A DNA stretch of 64,000 bases. It comes from Erythrobacter longus. GTDB lineage: Bacteria; Pseudomonadota; Alphaproteobacteria; Sphingomonadales; Sphingomonadaceae. A program made the position numbers and the translations under genes. The notes under the pieces are model-generated. The model saw only the letters and a program-made list of their open reading frames with translations, made no database searches and had not been told where the DNA came from. The stretch lies in assembly GCF_000715015.1 (NCBI RefSeq), contig NZ_JMIW01000003.1, forward strand, positions 558,001 through 622,000. Direction: 5' to 3'. This document shows positions 27,501 through 35,959 of the stretch, piece after piece. Position 1 is the first letter of the stretch. Each line of letters begins with the position of its first letter.

Positions 27501-28886
27501 TGGACTACCGACCTCGTCAAAAGGTGGCCGGATGAGGTCGATCGCATCTTGGGCACCGAACTGACCGATCAACTCAACGACGCCGCTAGCTTCACCTTCC
27601 CCGATCTGCTCTCTGATTTTGCGAATGCAGACGAAGTCGTGCAGCGATTTTTTGCACCGCGCGTCTGGGATTGGCTTTCAACAACCGACTGTTCCTTTTC
27701 CGATGAAAGCGAGCAGAACAGCATATATGAGCACCTCAACCGGGCGATCGACCTGCGGCTTCGACATGGGCAAGGGCACGCAGATGAAGAACTGGCAGCA
27801 CTGGCAATTCGTCATCTGCACGCCGGTCTGGATCAGCCGTTCGCGCTACTTTGGGTAAACGCGCTGCTCCGTATAGCGCCGGAATCCGGCATAGACGCAA
27901 TCGAATTGGGTCTGGCTAAGCTGGACGGCGAAAAGCGGTACGAGTTTTGCGAAAACCTGTTCGCCGGAATCGGAGAACAGCGCAACGTGCGATTTGCTCC
28001 GAATCTGGACAGCGATGCCTATTCACCCGAGTTGCTGCATAAACTCCTTCGGCTCGCCTATACCGAAATCGATCGCAAGAATGACATAGATCGTGTTGGC
28101 GGTGGCACCTACAGCCCGACCGCCCGCGACGATGCGCAGCGTGGGCGCGATGCGGTCTTACTCTCGCTGCTGAATCAGGACGGGCCTACAGCCTGGAAGA
28201 TCAAGCTCGCCATGCGCGATGACCCGCTGTTCACCCATTTTCGAGACCGCATCCATCAACTGGCGCGCGAAACGGCGGCAGCGGAAGCGGAGGGGCCACC
28301 GCTGCTCGATAGCGAACTGACCAATCTCGATAAGTATGGCGAAGCGCCTCCTGCTGACCGCGACGGGATGTTCGCATTGATGATGGATCGCCTGAGCGAT
28401 CTTGAGCACGATATTACTGCGCATGAGTTCTCCGACCGCCCGGTGTTGGCCGGCATCGATCAGGAGGCGGAAATGCAGGTCTATCTTGCAAAGCGTCTGC
28501 AGGAACGCGCCAACAACGCCTATCGGATCGATCGTGAGGCAATGGTTGTCGATTCCAAGGAAACCGATATTCGGTTATTGTCCGTCCGCAGCGAACAGCA
28601 GGCTGTCATCGAGGTGAAGCTCGGTAACAACGGATATTCTGTGAAGGATTTGATATCGGCGCTCGAAGGCCAGCTGGTCGGAAAATATATGCAGCATGAC
28701 AATTGCCGCGCAGGATGCCTGCTCATCACCTTGGCGCAGGACCGGCACTGGAAACACCCGGATACTGGAAAAATGTTGTCGTTCGAAGAGCTGCTCAGTT
28801 TCTTAAGCCAAAAAGCCGAGGCACTGTCCGACCGAATGGGTCATGCAATCAGGGTCGCGGTTTTCGGCTTGGATTTTCGTCCTTAG
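24516..28886 (+). CDS. STAND/NACHT-like NTPase with C-terminal PD-(D/E)xK-like nuclease
   Basis: 1456-aa protein with the plan of bacterial STAND immune sensors. An N-terminal P-loop NTPase shows Walker A EAGAGKT (residues 58-64), an extended Walker B YFFLDSVDEL (118-127) and a sensor strand VVVTSRP (154-160), as in NACHT ATPases. The middle 1000 residues are helical and HEAT-like, with a charged coiled coil around 840-880. The C-terminus (from about 1311) fits a PD-(D/E)xK nuclease: D1351 in ETDIRLL, E1366-V-K1368 in AVIEVKLG, Q1386 and Y1391 in GQLVGKYMQ. NTPase sensing that licenses nuclease killing is inferred by analogy with Avs/NACHT defence proteins. It is probably co-transcribed with the DUF4238 gene. 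Composition resembles its neighbours. Confidence 0.82.
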   Translation: MNSNNRQSPSPISRSFRDLSADEIKDPELLTALAEFGWSGTFDWQKLLESDRILILSEAGAGKTHECKAQVRELSARDEAAFFFALEALSKQDIEYLQSPDERARFQGWLQDGSSTAYFFLDSVDELKLSHGDFRIALRRLRKAIDGHLHRAKVVVTSRPLPVELEAFTAELPIVDPPKDRDVLVESRERFRELISGEKRRAKRDAEQDERHGKSRKRKRTVALMPLSNEQISQLISGQRIADAEKLLAAIEGKRAWDLARRPQELIEICSYWRQHGELGNRAQQVAEDIRSKLEEKGDRKRHTKLSAERAQEGAERLALGIILTRKKTIRVSDLSLDDIEHEAALDPAVVLPDWSEPDREELLMRPLFGFASYGRVRFHHRSATEFLAAQRLYKLVSEGLMPIRALYRLIFGELYDEKVVFPSMRAVAAWLSLWNDDVRSDLIAREPEALMDDGDPESFSIEARNAILSAFAVRYKQSDWRGVRVPYPQVMRFAAPELSPTVRKLWQAGTESPEVRELLVDLIKTARMTDCRDIALAVAYDASAYIGDRCTAIRAIADMSETGSIGELVGSLIDPDADWPSSVKSGVIDAMFPKHMSIAQFCALLSQIDVEKRQIGGLEWQLPHLFHEVSLDDGALPELRRSIASLIQSGIEQTEHWPHYASEFQHLSSGLAVLCKRELETGKLPTADLIRSIVLSARFKQSEYGDEKPTDELMHKIRTSGSEVRKLVFIAESALCLVVLPTDDPEKHAMHIWRDCLLGNLQTDDFSWLVELASDEALPFLTADAAFWDALKFCWDKGIPVEDHVEKLRELVADNEWRQQALERRITPPKRDREEEAREAKWAQEDAEREAKRQRDIASWEDWREEVLRDPEPTFPPDKLKQTVWDFWYVLERDDHELTQRTLWNKTTIADIFSAEIADRVEQAFRDYWRTLTIPLRSERKEDERNTIWSHWIMGLAGVYAEATTGEDWTERLTSKEAKIAARYAPLELNGVPSWTTDLVKRWPDEVDRILGTELTDQLNDAASFTFPDLLSDFANADEVVQRFFAPRVWDWLSTTDCSFSDESEQNSIYEHLNRAIDLRLRHGQGHADEELAALAIRHLHAGLDQPFALLWVNALLRIAPESGIDAIELGLAKLDGEKRYEFCENLFAGIGEQRNVRFAPNLDSDAYSPELLHKLLRLAYTEIDRKNDIDRVGGGTYSPTARDDAQRGRDAVLLSLLNQDGPTAWKIKLAMRDDPLFTHFRDRIHQLARETAAAEAEGPPLLDSELTNLDKYGEAPPADRDGMFALMMDRLSDLEHDITAHEFSDRPVLAGIDQEAEMQVYLAKRLQERANNAYRIDREAMVVDSKETDIRLLSVRSEQQAVIEVKLGNNGYSVKDLISALEGQLVGKYMQHDNCRAGCLLITLAQDRHWKHPDTGKMLSFEELLSFLSQKAEALSDRMGHAIRVAVFGLDFRP

Positions 28887-29260
28887 ACCTACCTGGGAGA
28901 GCAAATGGGCGTATTACGCTTGCGCAGAGACGCCATCGTCCAGTTCAGGTGAAACGTCGGCTTTTGGAGATTTGGTGACGACTCGCCGATGTCTGGAATT
29001 GGGGCGCGAAGCAGACATAGAAGTGGGGTCATGGTCCTAATAAGCTATGCTGCTTCGCTCCAGCGGCTTGGCGAGATTTAGAAACGGTTCGTCGCAGATG
29101 GGGGTACAGTTGGGGGTATCGCCCCGACTGAAGAGTGGAAAAGCATGCAATAACTGATGCTTATTAGGGTAATGCGTGTCCCTCCTCCGCTACCAAATAT
29201 TGCATTTGGCCGACATTCAATCTGTTTGTTCGCTTTAGCCAAACCGCAGGCAGCGTGCAT
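28887..29260. other. 374-bp intergenic with decayed repeat fragments
   Basis: Separates the accessory stretch from the uronate locus. Fragments at about 28953-29016 (GTCGGCTTTTGG, AATTGGGGCGCGAAGCAGACAT split over two short runs) look like a decayed repeat. An 18-bp motif at 29024-29041 has an inverted counterpart at 39827-39844. No gene is convincing here. Confidence 0.45.
29024..29041 (-). repeat. 18-bp motif, left copy (inverted relative to right copy)
   Basis: TGGGGTCATGGTCCTAAT on the plus strand. Its reverse complement matches 39827-39844 at 15 of 18 positions. The two copies face each other across the 10.8-kb uronate locus and may be ends of an old mobile element. Confidence 0.45.
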
Positions 29261-30934
29261 CTAGCGTTTGCCAAGCTGGTACTCATACAGCGAGGAGACC
29301 GAGGTGATCTCTTCGTTCAGCATTTCGAGATAGGGAGCGGGCGTGAAATCGAGCTCGATCTCCCGGTTCCCGTACAGGCTGACGACCCTTGCATCAGGGC
29401 CTTCCGAACCGGCGAGCAGCACGAGCGGGCTGCCGGGTGGGACATTGCCCTTGGCGATCACCTGTAGGTTCCACGTGGTGTTATAGCGACCATGGCCAGG
29501 GTTCCAGTATCCGGCACCTCCAGCCTTGAATAGGTCATACATCGGCTTGCCATCGTCGGTGATCTGGTCAGCGACGACGTGCACTGTGATCCGGTCATAC
29601 AGATTTTGATGGTTCGCCCCTGCGTGTTGGTCAAGAGTGGGCTGATGCCAAGCGACCGAGTCTTTGTAGACCGACTTTGTCGCCTGAGTGTTGAAACTGA
29701 ATGTGTGCTCGGTCGGATTGAAAACTGTCAGTTCTTCAACCAACACATTATGCACATTACCAATATGCACACCGTAATGGGCCTTGTGTTTGCCATCGGT
29801 AACGACATTCGCAATCGTCACGTTCGCGGCGTCATCGGTGAGTATGCCTGCATCCGCGTCGCTGATGCGTACATTGCGGACCCAACCGTTGTGCACACCG
29901 GTGAAATATATTCCGTTATAGCCCGCTTCATTATGGTGACCAAAATAGGGGTTTTCCGGAAAGGTCAGGGCCAGGTCCTGAATGCCGACATTGGAAAGGT
30001 GGTCCCAGCGCGCAAAATAGGCCGGTAGCTGATTATTTATGTCATGCAGCAATGGATCGGCAATTGTTACGCGATTGCCGTCAATGGCCTCGATCCGCGT
30101 TGCCTGACGCACCAGCGGACGATCAGGCATTTCCCAATGCCGGCTCCCGACCTTCAAATCGGTATCGCCATAAAGCGATTTGATGAGCGCCCCGTCCGGG
30201 CCTTGACGATTGTGCCAATGAATTTGCAGCACGTCGCCCACGTTCAGCTGATCGGGGTTTGCCACCGTGACCTCACGCGTGAACTGAGTTCCTTGGCTGA
30301 TCGAGCTGACAGTCTCAATCGGTCGGTCGTAGCTCTCTTTGTAGGTGGCATGCCGACCGCCAGGATAGCGAACCCATATGAAGCCGGCGCTCCAGCTGTA
30401 TTCCGAGAAAAGCACGTTGAGATTTGCATCCGGTTGCCGCTCGTATTTGTCTTCTTCAGCCAAGTATTCCCTGACCTCTTTGAGCGCGCCGCCGTCATCC
30501 ATCTGGTTGAGTGGGCGGGGCATGTAGAGCTGCGTCCCACCGTCGTCTGAACCGATGCCGGACAAGACAATGCCGCTTTTCTCGATCCATAAAATCTCGC
30601 TTAGAATGTAGCGACCTTGCTGCAACTGGACGCGGACTGGCCCGGCCATTTCATGCGCTGCGGCGAGCGCTGCCTTGAGGGCTACGCTATCGTCCTTACC
30701 ATCATCGGGAATTGCCCCGTAGTCTGCGACATCAAGGACGTTGTCGACTGCAGGTATAGGCTGAACGCCAAAGCCATATCCGGCAAAGGAAAAGTCGGGA
30801 AGCGGGTATTGCGCCTCGGTTTTCTGATCACCAAGAATTCGGGGTATTTCTTGCGCGACCAAGGGCGCGCCACAGGCCAACAGGGCCATTGGGGCGCAGC
30901 TTAAACTCTTGATAAAAATACGTAAACCCAACAT
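29261..30934 (-). CDS. Secreted right-handed beta-helix (pectate-lyase-like) enzyme
   Basis: 557-aa exported protein of the pectate-lyase/GH28-like beta-helix superfamily. After a signal peptide (ending PLVAQ) it shows the typical N-terminal element VADYGAIPDDGKDDSVALKA, then repeated beta-helix turns rich in Asn, Val and Ile (NGIYFTGVHNGWVRNVRISD, ANVTIANVVTDGKHKAHYGV). It probably depolymerises a uronate-containing polysaccharide outside the inner membrane; lyase versus hydrolase cannot be decided. ATG 30934 is preferred for AAGGGTGAGTAGG upstream; the frame extends to 30976. It is divergent from the TonB receptor and shares ACCGGT operators. Confidence 0.8.
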   Translation of the reverse strand: MLGLRIFIKSLSCAPMALLACGAPLVAQEIPRILGDQKTEAQYPLPDFSFAGYGFGVQPIPAVDNVLDVADYGAIPDDGKDDSVALKAALAAAHEMAGPVRVQLQQGRYILSEILWIEKSGIVLSGIGSDDGGTQLYMPRPLNQMDDGGALKEVREYLAEEDKYERQPDANLNVLFSEYSWSAGFIWVRYPGGRHATYKESYDRPIETVSSISQGTQFTREVTVANPDQLNVGDVLQIHWHNRQGPDGALIKSLYGDTDLKVGSRHWEMPDRPLVRQATRIEAIDGNRVTIADPLLHDINNQLPAYFARWDHLSNVGIQDLALTFPENPYFGHHNEAGYNGIYFTGVHNGWVRNVRISDADAGILTDDAANVTIANVVTDGKHKAHYGVHIGNVHNVLVEELTVFNPTEHTFSFNTQATKSVYKDSVAWHQPTLDQHAGANHQNLYDRITVHVVADQITDDGKPMYDLFKAGGAGYWNPGHGRYNTTWNLQVIAKGNVPPGSPLVLLAGSEGPDARVVSLYGNREIELDFTPAPYLEMLNEEITSVSSLYEYQLGKR

Positions 30935-30981
30935 CCTACTCACCCTTTTGAACGCTCTTACTATCTTTTTCATCATGGGTA

Positions 30982-31037
30982 TTGACGTTCATTGGCACCG
31001 GTGTCAATTATCGTGGTAACCGGTGTCATAAACCGGT
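30982..31037. promoter_or_regulatory. Divergent promoter with ACCGGT operators
   Basis: A near-perfect palindrome TTGGCACCGGTGTCAA (30992-31007) lies between a -35-like TTGACG (30982-30987) and a -10-like AATTAT (31006-31011). A second site GGTAACCGGTGTCA (31015-31028) and a third ACCGGT core (31032-31037) follow. The second site is the exact reverse complement of 37964-37977 before the isomerase gene. The pattern is typical of LacI-type sugar repressors; the repressor gene is not in this window. Confidence 0.65.
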
Positions 31038-31074
31038 CTGCATGTGGGAGTGTGCAGAAACATGGGAGAGAATC

Positions 31075-34000
31075 ATGAGTTCACTAGCTGCTCGTTCGGC
31101 GAGAAAATCTGGCGTGCGCGTCACAAAAATGCGCTGCGCTTTGCTTGCATCAACCATTGCCTTGGGTCTGCCTGCCACTGCCTTTGCGCAAGACGCAGAG
31201 GAGGAACCAGTTGCCAATCCTGAAGCGCAAGTTGAAGGCAATGCAATCGTCGTTACGGGCATTCTGTCCTCGCTTGCAAGCGCGCTTAATGAGCAGCGAA
31301 ATGCGGACAGCCTGGTTGAAGTCATCCAGGCCGAGGATATCGGCAAGCTGCCCGATCAGAACCTCGCAGAGGTATTGGAGAATATTCCGGGTGTTCAAAT
31401 CACCCGCCGGGCCGGCGTTGGGTCTGGTGTCCAGATTCGCGGTACGAATGACAATAGAACCGAAATCAACGGTGTCGGAACCGTTGGCTCTGGTACTGGC
31501 CGGGGTGGCATCGACTTTGAAGACGTCAACGCGGCGATCATCGCCTCTTTGGAAGTGACCAAATCTCCAACCGCACAAACCATTGAAGGTTCTGTCGGCG
31601 GTACAATCAACTTGCGGACCATTCGACCATTGGACTTGACCGAGCGCCTGGTCGCTTTCCGGGTCCAGGGAGAATACAGCGAACTATCCGACAGCGTTTC
31701 ACCGCGCATCTCCGGAAGCTTCGGCAACAGCTGGGACACGGGCATTGGTGAAATCGGCATCGTCCTGAGCGGCAGCTATGCCGAGCAGGAGGCCACATCA
31801 TTCCGTCCGCGCGTTGATCGCGACACGCTAGTTCCGCAAGGCAGCGTCGTCGATTCGGCAGGCAATCCGGGTCCTAATTTCGATTTCATTGGCATCCAGT
31901 TCCTCAATCAGGAACTTGAGAATTTTGAATATGAGACAATCAACTTTGCCGGAACGCTTGAGTATGCGCCATCGAACAATTTGAAATTCTATTTTGACAC
32001 AATCATCAGCGACCAAGAACGTCGTCAGGACAGTTCCCGCATTCAGGCATCGGGAGTTAGCTCGGTCCTTTTCAATAACGTTCCTGATGCGTTTGAGACT
32101 ATCAACTACGGAACGCTGGACGGTGTCGACTTGGGCTCCATACAGGGCGCGCTCACCGGCACGATTGCGCCCAATCTGGCCAGCGATGATGACGATCCGA
32201 ACTTGCGCTTCTCGAGCGACACGGGCGCGCGTCTGACGACCAGCCAGCTTTACATTCTGGGTACCGAGTTCAGCGCTGGCCGTTTTTCGGCGCGGATTGA
32301 GGCATCACGCACAACATCGAGCACAGTCAATCCAAACCTCAGCACCACGCTGAACTTCATCAATCCGAACGCGCCGCTCAACCGTCTGGACGCGAATGGT
32401 AACCCGACTAACAACACCAGCAACGATAACGCGGTTCCGTTTCGTTATGATCTGTCTGGCGGGTCACTGGCATTCGGCATCAATTTTGATTCGCCGTTTG
32501 CGCCGACCATCGAACAGTTGCTGGATCCCAGCAATGTGGTGCTGGACGCCGTAACGGTTGGCCGCGATACGATCGACAATGCGGAAAATGCTGCGCGGAT
32601 TGATACGTCGCTTGATCTGGAAGACCTGACCGGTTTCATCACCTCTGTTGACGCAGGGTACCGCTACAGCAAGCGATCAAGCACGTTTAATGATATCGGT
32701 ACAACGAGCGGCTTTAGCCGTTTGTTCGATAGCCCGAATGGATCACTGTTCGCTGATCTGCTGGTTCCAGGGCCTAGCAATTTTGGCGATGCCGATGGCC
32801 GTACCCTGGCCTTCCGTAACTTTCTGCTCATTGATCCAGACCGCTCCTTTAGCGATCCCGAAGGCACGCTGGATGCTATTCAGGCGGCGTTCCTGCAAAC
32901 CGAGAACGGCGTTGTTATCGGTGAGCCTTCGGCGTCACCAGACGCGTTTTTCGACATCGATGAAACCACGCATGCCGTTTACGGGCAGGTGAACTTCGAA
33001 TTCGGGGTTGTTCGCGGTAATATCGGTGCTCGCTGGGTCGATACAGCAATTGCTTCTGTCGGTAACACCGTATTCCCGGACGGCACGGTAACATCGGTTA
33101 CCACACGAGGTAACTACACAGAATTCTTGCCGCGCCTGAACGTGATCGCCGATCTGACCGATGACCTCGTATTGCGGGCCAGCTGGGGTGAGGACATCAA
33201 CCGTCCTGACTTTAATGACCTTTCATCCTCGGTTTCTTTCGGCACGAGCTCAACCGCTCCTGTCCGGGTTGGTAACCCCAATCTCGCACCGGAAACGGTA
33301 ACATCGTATGATGCGTCTCTGGCATGGTATTTTGCTCCAGCAGCCGTGCTAAGCGTCGGTGCGTTCTACAAAGAGCGGACGAATATCTTCGTAACACAGC
33401 TTGATGAAGCAGAGGTCAGGCCGGGCGGTTCAAGCGGCTTGAAAGACATTACCCCACCTTGCGAAGGCGGTGGTATTTTCAACCCCATTGCAGACCAAGG
33501 CGTCTTTGTGACCGGTATTTCCGAGCAAGGTATCTGTGTCGATCTCCTGACCCAAACCAACGACAGCTCGACGACCAAGCAAAAGGGTATCGAAGTTGCA
33601 TTCCAGTATGACCTCTCCAGTTTTGAGGACACCTTGGGCTTTGCTTCGGGCTTTGGTGTTGTCGCGAACTACACCTATCAGGATTTTAGCGGCGGCGAAG
33701 CTGTGAACCAATCCTCGGCACGCGGCACCACAATCCTTGAATCGAGCAGTGGTCTGACCGGTCCATTCACAGCTGTTCAAGGCCTGCTGGATTTCTCGAA
33801 GAACGCGTACAACGTCACGCTGTTCTATGAGAAATATGGGCTGTCGGCACGGGCACGCTACACTTGGCGTGACTCGTTCCGTACCCTTGATACCGCTGGC
33901 GGTGCCTCGCTCGGCAGTACGCTTGGTTTCCCAACAGTCACCGGTGCACGCGGACAGCTTAACGCGAGCATCAGCTATGACCTGACGGATTACATCAATA

Positions 34001-34128
34001 TCGGTGTTGAGGGTGTAAACCTGATGAAAGACGATATTGAGCAGTTCTGCGTGAACGATGGGGCACAATTCTGCTTCCAGGGTTTGCCAGACCGCCGGAT
34101 TACGTTTGGTGCGAATGTCCGGTTTTGA
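31075..34128 (+). CDS. TonB-dependent outer-membrane receptor
   Basis: 1017-aa receptor that would import oligosaccharides across the outer membrane using TonB energy. It has a signal peptide (ending TAFAQ), a plug domain (VIQAEDIGKLPDQNLAEVLE, NIPGVQITRR, VQIRGTNDNRTEINGV) of the Caulobacter/sphingomonad sugar-receptor type, and a C-terminal beta barrel ending RRITFGANVRF with a terminal Phe. The start at 31075 is chosen for GGGAGAG upstream. It heads a probable operon with the FAH-family gene and the TRAP transporter. Substrate is inferred from context to be oligouronides. Confidence 0.93.
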   Translation: MSSLAARSARKSGVRVTKMRCALLASTIALGLPATAFAQDAEEEPVANPEAQVEGNAIVVTGILSSLASALNEQRNADSLVEVIQAEDIGKLPDQNLAEVLENIPGVQITRRAGVGSGVQIRGTNDNRTEINGVGTVGSGTGRGGIDFEDVNAAIIASLEVTKSPTAQTIEGSVGGTINLRTIRPLDLTERLVAFRVQGEYSELSDSVSPRISGSFGNSWDTGIGEIGIVLSGSYAEQEATSFRPRVDRDTLVPQGSVVDSAGNPGPNFDFIGIQFLNQELENFEYETINFAGTLEYAPSNNLKFYFDTIISDQERRQDSSRIQASGVSSVLFNNVPDAFETINYGTLDGVDLGSIQGALTGTIAPNLASDDDDPNLRFSSDTGARLTTSQLYILGTEFSAGRFSARIEASRTTSSTVNPNLSTTLNFINPNAPLNRLDANGNPTNNTSNDNAVPFRYDLSGGSLAFGINFDSPFAPTIEQLLDPSNVVLDAVTVGRDTIDNAENAARIDTSLDLEDLTGFITSVDAGYRYSKRSSTFNDIGTTSGFSRLFDSPNGSLFADLLVPGPSNFGDADGRTLAFRNFLLIDPDRSFSDPEGTLDAIQAAFLQTENGVVIGEPSASPDAFFDIDETTHAVYGQVNFEFGVVRGNIGARWVDTAIASVGNTVFPDGTVTSVTTRGNYTEFLPRLNVIADLTDDLVLRASWGEDINRPDFNDLSSSVSFGTSSTAPVRVGNPNLAPETVTSYDASLAWYFAPAAVLSVGAFYKERTNIFVTQLDEAEVRPGGSSGLKDITPPCEGGGIFNPIADQGVFVTGISEQGICVDLLTQTNDSSTTKQKGIEVAFQYDLSSFEDTLGFASGFGVVANYTYQDFSGGEAVNQSSARGTTILESSSGLTGPFTAVQGLLDFSKNAYNVTLFYEKYGLSARARYTWRDSFRTLDTAGGASLGSTLGFPTVTGARGQLNASISYDLTDYINIGVEGVNLMKDDIEQFCVNDGAQFCFQGLPDRRITFGANVRF

Positions 34129-34154
34129 ACGAAGCTGAGCTAAACGAGGAAAGC

Positions 34155-34937
34155 ATGGATACGCAGGACTTGGCTGCCCAGGAAAGGCTCGGGGAAATAT
34201 CCCGGGTTCTGGTAAGGGCAAGACAATCAGCCAAGGCCCTGCCCGGCTTTCCCGGGATGCTTCCACAAACCTTCGGGGAAGCCTATTCGATTCAAGACCT
34301 TTCCCGAGGGTTGTGGCAAGATGATGTTGTCGGATGGAAAGTGGGCGGCGTGCCGCCTGCTTTCATCGACAGGTTCGGCGAGACCCGCCTGGTTGGGCCG
34401 ATTTTCTCTCGTTCAGTGAAGACAGTGACCGACGGCGGGCACGTTGAAATGCCCGTCTTCATGGGCGGCTTTGCGGCAATTGAGCCCGAACTTATCGTGC
34501 AATTGGGGGCAACGCGTGCTCATGACCGGATGTTCATCGGGGCTGAAATCGCCAGCAGCCCGCTGCCAGCGATCAATGCGATTGGCCCGATTGCGGTGAT
34601 CAGCGATTTTGGCAACAACAACGGCATGATAATAGGGCCCGAAATCGTCGATTGGCGCGAGCGAGGCCTTGGTTCAATTCCGGTGACGTGCATGATCAAT
34701 GATAGGTGTGTCGGCGAGCGCGACGTCAGTGACGTCATTGGCTCGGCCGATCAGACTATCGCTTTCCTGCTTTCACACGGTGAACGCAAAGGCATCGAAA
34801 TGCTACCAGGCACGCATATTTCCACAGGCGCCATCACAGGTGTTCACGAGGCCGAAATAGGCGCAAAATCGCGCATCTCTTTTGGCGACTACGGATCGTT
34901 CTCTTTGTCGCTAATAGCCGCAGAGCCAAGCTCGTGA
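34155..34937 (+). CDS. FAH-family 2-keto-4-pentenoate hydratase-like protein
   Basis: 260-aa cytoplasmic protein resembling the hydratase branch of the fumarylacetoacetate hydrolase superfamily (MhpD-like): VVGWKVGGV, RLVGPIF, AAIEPELIVQL with the metal-ligand-type EPE, and STGAITGV near the end. Such enzymes act on 2-oxo acids with Mg2+. Its place between a TonB receptor and a uronate-type TRAP transporter suggests action on a 2-oxo sugar acid, which is inference. GAGGAAAG precedes ATG 34155. It overlaps dctP by 4 bases. Confidence 0.82.
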   Translation: MDTQDLAAQERLGEISRVLVRARQSAKALPGFPGMLPQTFGEAYSIQDLSRGLWQDDVVGWKVGGVPPAFIDRFGETRLVGPIFSRSVKTVTDGGHVEMPVFMGGFAAIEPELIVQLGATRAHDRMFIGAEIASSPLPAINAIGPIAVISDFGNNNGMIIGPEIVDWRERGLGSIPVTCMINDRCVGERDVSDVIGSADQTIAFLLSHGERKGIEMLPGTHISTGAITGVHEAEIGAKSRISFGDYGSFSLSLIAAEPSS

Positions 34938-35959
34938 ACGACCAGGCAAATGGGACCGCGAGTTCCAAGGTGATGTCCATTTCGCGCCGCATGATGATCG
35001 GCGGTTCGCTAGCGATGCTAGCGGCTTGCAATGGACGTTTTTCGAGCTTGTTTACCTCCACAGACACGCATGTGCTCGGCTATCCGACGGTTCAAGCCGT
35101 CATCCGTTTTGGTGAGACTTTGAGCGCGCAAACCAATGGCCGATTGGGCGTCAAAATGTATGCTGGCGGTCAATTGGGTAATGAACGCGATACTCTGGAG
35201 ATCACGACATTCGGCGGACTGGATTTCAACCGTGTCAATCTGGCGCCGCTCAATTCGATTGAGCCGCTGACCAAAGTGCCTGCGCTGCCTTTTCTGTTTG
35301 AGTCAACCGAACACATGCGGACCGCCATGGACGGAGACATAGGCGATGAAATCCTTGCCTCGCTTGAACCGCATGGCCTCATCGGACTTTGCTTTTACGA
35401 TTCCGGATCGCGGTCTTTCTACAACACACGAGGACCGATAAACTCCCCCGAAGACATGGTGGGTCTCAAACTGCGTGTACCGGGCTCTGATTTGTACATC
35501 GGAATGATTGACTCGCTTGGCGCTGACGCGGTCCCAATGCCGCTTGATGAAGTATACCAATCGCTTGCACAGGGAGTGATCGACGGCGCGGAAAACAATT
35601 GGCCATCCTTCGAAAATGGAAAGCACTTCGAAGTTGCGCGCTACTATAGCCTGACGCGGCATTTGCTTGCGCCTGAAATGTTCGTGATGTCCAAAATCAG
35701 CTGGGACAAATTAAGCGCTGACGATCAGGCACTGGTGCGCGATACGGCCAAGCAATCGGTCATCTATATGCGTGAGCTATGGGATGCACAGGTCGCAAAG
35801 AGCATGGAGATCGTGCTCGCATCCGGCGTCGAGGTGAACGAAGTTGATCCTGCGCCTTTCACGGAAAAGATGATGGGCATGTGGGGCGATTTTATTGATA
35901 CGCCGCAGCAACAAGACCTCGTCGACCGGATCCTTTCGCTTCGCAAAGGGACAAATTGA
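34934..35959 (+). CDS. dctP: TRAP transporter substrate-binding protein (DctP-type)
   Basis: 341-aa periplasmic binding protein of a TRAP transporter. It has a lipoprotein-like signal ending LAMLAAC. The DctP fold features are present: GGQLGNERDTLE, the carboxylate-binding Arg region KLRVPGSDLY, and QGVIDGAENNWPSFE. An ENN motif at this place is common in sugar-acid/uronate binders. The GTG start at 34934 overlaps the previous stop; ATG 34973 (MSISRRMMIGG) would give a more standard signal peptide. It is followed at once by dctQ and dctM. Confidence 0.93.
   Translation: MNDQANGTASSKVMSISRRMMIGGSLAMLAACNGRFSSLFTSTDTHVLGYPTVQAVIRFGETLSAQTNGRLGVKMYAGGQLGNERDTLEITTFGGLDFNRVNLAPLNSIEPLTKVPALPFLFESTEHMRTAMDGDIGDEILASLEPHGLIGLCFYDSGSRSFYNTRGPINSPEDMVGLKLRVPGSDLYIGMIDSLGADAVPMPLDEVYQSLAQGVIDGAENNWPSFENGKHFEVARYYSLTRHLLAPEMFVMSKISWDKLSADDQALVRDTAKQSVIYMRELWDAQVAKSMEIVLASGVEVNEVDPAPFTEKMMGMWGDFIDTPQQQDLVDRILSLRKGTN

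Noticed and set aside
33430..34266. 278-aa minus-strand frame over the 3' end of the TonB receptor
   Set aside because: Runs antisense through the receptor barrel and the hydratase start; no motif.
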